A stretch of 14,114 bases of DNA. Origin: JBBQKP01 sp038326995. Its GTDB lineage: Bacteria; Planctomycetota; Phycisphaerae; Tepidisphaerales; Tepidisphaeraceae. This document shows, one piece after another, positions 12,651-14,114 of the stretch. The notes beneath the pieces are model-generated. The model did not search any database and was not told where the DNA came from. It saw only the letters and a program-made list of their open reading frames with translations. The stretch is from positions 1 through 14,114 of the forward strand of contig JBBQKP010000074.1 in NCBI GenBank assembly GCA_038326995.1, written 5' to 3'. A program made the translations under genes and the position numbers. How positions within the stretch are numbered: position 1 is the first letter of the stretch; every line of letters starts with the position of its first letter.

Positions 12651-12941
12651 ATTGGATTTTTAGGTGATGACTTTACTGTCTTTAATACTACTTCGTACCG
12701 ATTGTTCGGGCAAAGACTACTTCGCCGAGCGGACGTTTGAATTTTTACTCGAAATTTTCGTGGCAAGTTTCGAGGTTCTAACAGGTCGACGAATAACGGC
12801 TTCGTCTGCGTAGTGGCCAGGGATGGGTAGCGTCTTGCCGGAGTTCTGTAATGATTCGATTAACATTCACTCAGCATCGCCTTTAACTCAGCATCGCCTT
12901 TAGTTGTGTGATCTTCTTCGGCATGGCCTCTTCCGACCAGC
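12651..12941 (-). other. Non-coding sufB-sufC spacer
   Basis: This spacer of 291 bases is unusually long for a suf operon. I see no supported gene in it on either strand. It holds a 17-base tandem duplication at 12869-12902 and a 13-codon reading frame at 12883-12924 that I do not accept as a gene. No rho-independent terminator is evident, so read-through from sufB to sufC is plausible; an internal promoter for sufCD is also possible but was not identified. Confidence 0.6.
12869..12902. repeat. Perfect 17-base tandem duplication in the sufB-sufC spacer
   Basis: ACTCAGCATCGCCTTTA occurs at 12869-12885 and again, identical, at 12886-12902. It lies 40 bases after the sufB stop on the transcribed strand. 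The absence of any mismatch suggests a recent event. Confidence 0.95.
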
Positions 12942-14114
12942 CTACCCGACGCTGCCTTCCAGACTCACCGCCAGCAGCTTCTGCGCCTCCACCGCGAACT
13001 CCATCGGCAGCTCCTTGAACACTTCCTTACAGAATCCATTGACGATCATATTCACCGCGTCCTCGAGTGCGATACCTCGGCTGGCGAGATAGAACAACTG
13101 GTCCTCGCCGATCTTGCTGGTGCTCGCCTCGTGCTCGACTTGACTCGAGTTGTTTCGAACGTCGATGTAAGGCTCAGTGTGCGCGCCGCACTTGTTCCCC
13201 AGCAGCATTGAATCGCACTGCGTGTAGTTTCGTGAATTCGTCGCACCGGGCATGATCTTCACCAGGCCGCGATACGTGTTCTGCCCGCGGCCCGCGCTGA
13301 TGCCCTTGCTCACGATCGTCGAACGCGTGTTCTTGCCGATGTGAATCATCTTCGTGCCGGTGTCGGCCTGCTGCTTCTTGTTCGTCAGTGCGACGCTGTA
13401 GAACTCGCCCACGCTGTTGTCACCTTCGAGGATGACCGACGGATACTTCCACGTGATGGCCGAGCCGGTCTCGACCTGTGTCCACGTGATCTTACTGTTG
13501 CGGCCCGCACATCGGCCGCGCTTGGTGACGAAGTTATAGATGCCGCCCTTGCCTTCATTGTCACCCGGATACCAGTTCTGCACGGTCGAATACTTGATCG
13601 TCGCGCCTTCGTGGGCGATGAGTTCGACGCACGCCGCGTGAAGCTGATTCTCATCGCGCTGCGGTGCGGTGCAGCCTTCTAGGTACGAAACGTGCGATCC
13701 TTCGTCGGCGATGATCAGCGTTCGCTCGAACTGACCTGTCTTGGCCGCGTTGATGCGGAAATACGTGCTCAGTTCCATCGGGCATCTTACGCCCTTCGGA
13801 ATGTACACAAAGCTGCCGTCAGTGAAGACCGCAGCATTGAGGCACGCGTAAAAATTGTCACTATACGGAATGACGCTGCCGAGGTATTTCTGTATGAGTT
13901 CAGGGTGATCTCGGACTGCCTCACTGAAGCTGCAGAAAATTACTCCGTGCTTCTTCAGCTCCGACTGGAACGTCGTTTTCACGCTGACAGAATCGAACAC
14001 CGCATCGACAGCCACTAGCGTGTGGCCTTCCTCTTCGACGCCGAGCAGGGCTCTACGCTCGTCGAGTGGAATCCCGAGCTTGTCGTAAATTTTGAGCAAT
14101 TCCGGATCGACCTG
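12942..14114 (-). CDS. sufB: Fe-S cluster assembly protein SufB (N-terminus outside window)
   Basis: SufB is the main scaffold subunit of the SufBC2D complex and is thought to accept sulfur for cluster assembly. The frame stays open to the last base of the window, giving 390 residues plus stop; the reading QVDPELLKIYDKLGIPLDE at the edge matches the middle of SufB, so roughly 80 N-terminal residues are missing. Conserved blocks are VAVDAVFDSVSV, FVYIPKGVRCPMELSTYFRI, YLEGCTAP, TVQNWYPGD, and GEDQLFYLASRGI. The Cys in NYTQCDSML (codon 13217-13215) and the Glu 29 residues later in VEHEA (codon 13130-13128) fit the positions of E. coli Cys405 and Glu434. The protein ends LEGSVG, as usual for the family. 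It is the first visible gene of sufB-sufC-sufD. Confidence 0.97.
   Translation of the reverse strand, partial: QVDPELLKIYDKLGIPLDERRALLGVEEEGHTLVAVDAVFDSVSVKTTFQSELKKHGVIFCSFSEAVRDHPELIQKYLGSVIPYSDNFYACLNAAVFTDGSFVYIPKGVRCPMELSTYFRINAAKTGQFERTLIIADEGSHVSYLEGCTAPQRDENQLHAACVELIAHEGATIKYSTVQNWYPGDNEGKGGIYNFVTKRGRCAGRNSKITWTQVETGSAITWKYPSVILEGDNSVGEFYSVALTNKKQQADTGTKMIHIGKNTRSTIVSKGISAGRGQNTYRGLVKIMPGATNSRNYTQCDSMLLGNKCGAHTEPYIDVRNNSSQVEHEASTSKIGEDQLFYLASRGIALEDAVNMIVNGFCKEVFKELPMEFAVEAQKLLAVSLEGSVG

Noticed and set aside
12883..12924. Thirteen-codon minus-strand frame MPKKITQLKAMLS after sufB, with GGAAGAGG just before the ATG
   Set aside because: Too short to support, the spacer to the ATG is only two bases, and the frame ends in the duplicated 17-base unit; kept only as a curiosity.

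Overview
The window looks like part of a planctomycete chromosome (phylum Planctomycetota; class Phycisphaerae is possible but not shown). Coding is moderately GC-rich. The clearest lineage hint is the N-terminal L-E-P-R-R-L motif of the RTX/CARDB protein at 9420-10361, a 'LEPR-XLL' type signature common in planctomycete surface proteins. The ribosomal and SUF proteins are ordinary bacterial types. No rRNA, tRNA, CRISPR array, transposase or phage gene was found.

Region 1 (1-3760, all minus strand) is a rearranged alpha-operon segment. In transcription order it reads apt, rplU (L21), rpmJ (L36), rpsM (S13), rpsK (S11), rpoA (RNA polymerase alpha) and rplQ (L17, cut by the window edge). rpsD, normally between rpsK and rpoA, is absent. 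infA is absent, and rplU sits here without rpmA. The rpsK-rpoA spacer carries three tandem copies of a 24-base hairpin unit.

Region 2 (about 3900-7370, plus strand) holds an exported protein with a transglutaminase-like Cys-His-Glu triad and a highly repetitive Asp/Pro-rich linker. It is followed by a P1B metal-transporting ATPase with TPCP and QExxD signatures (P1B-5-like). A compact, nested inverted-repeat element of REP type follows the ATPase at 7407-7520.

Region 3 (7632-10361) is accessory. On the minus strand are a nucleotidyltransferase-fold protein of the aminoglycoside-2''-adenylyltransferase-like family and an exported alpha/beta hydrolase. On the plus strand is the LEPR/CARDB/RTX-repeat protein.

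Region 4 (10422-14114, minus strand) is sufB (5' end outside the window), sufC and sufD, the core SufBC2D Fe-S cluster scaffold. No cysteine desulfurase gene is seen on the downstream side.

A theme that runs through the window is short, nearly perfect tandem duplication, both in coding sequence (always in frame) and between genes: 24 bases x3, 15 x3, 12 x8, 15 x3, 16 x3 and 17 x2. I do not see a convincing undescribed multi-gene system. The best leads are the hairpin array in the ribosomal operon, the REP-like element, the tandem-duplication pattern and the transglutaminase-like protein.
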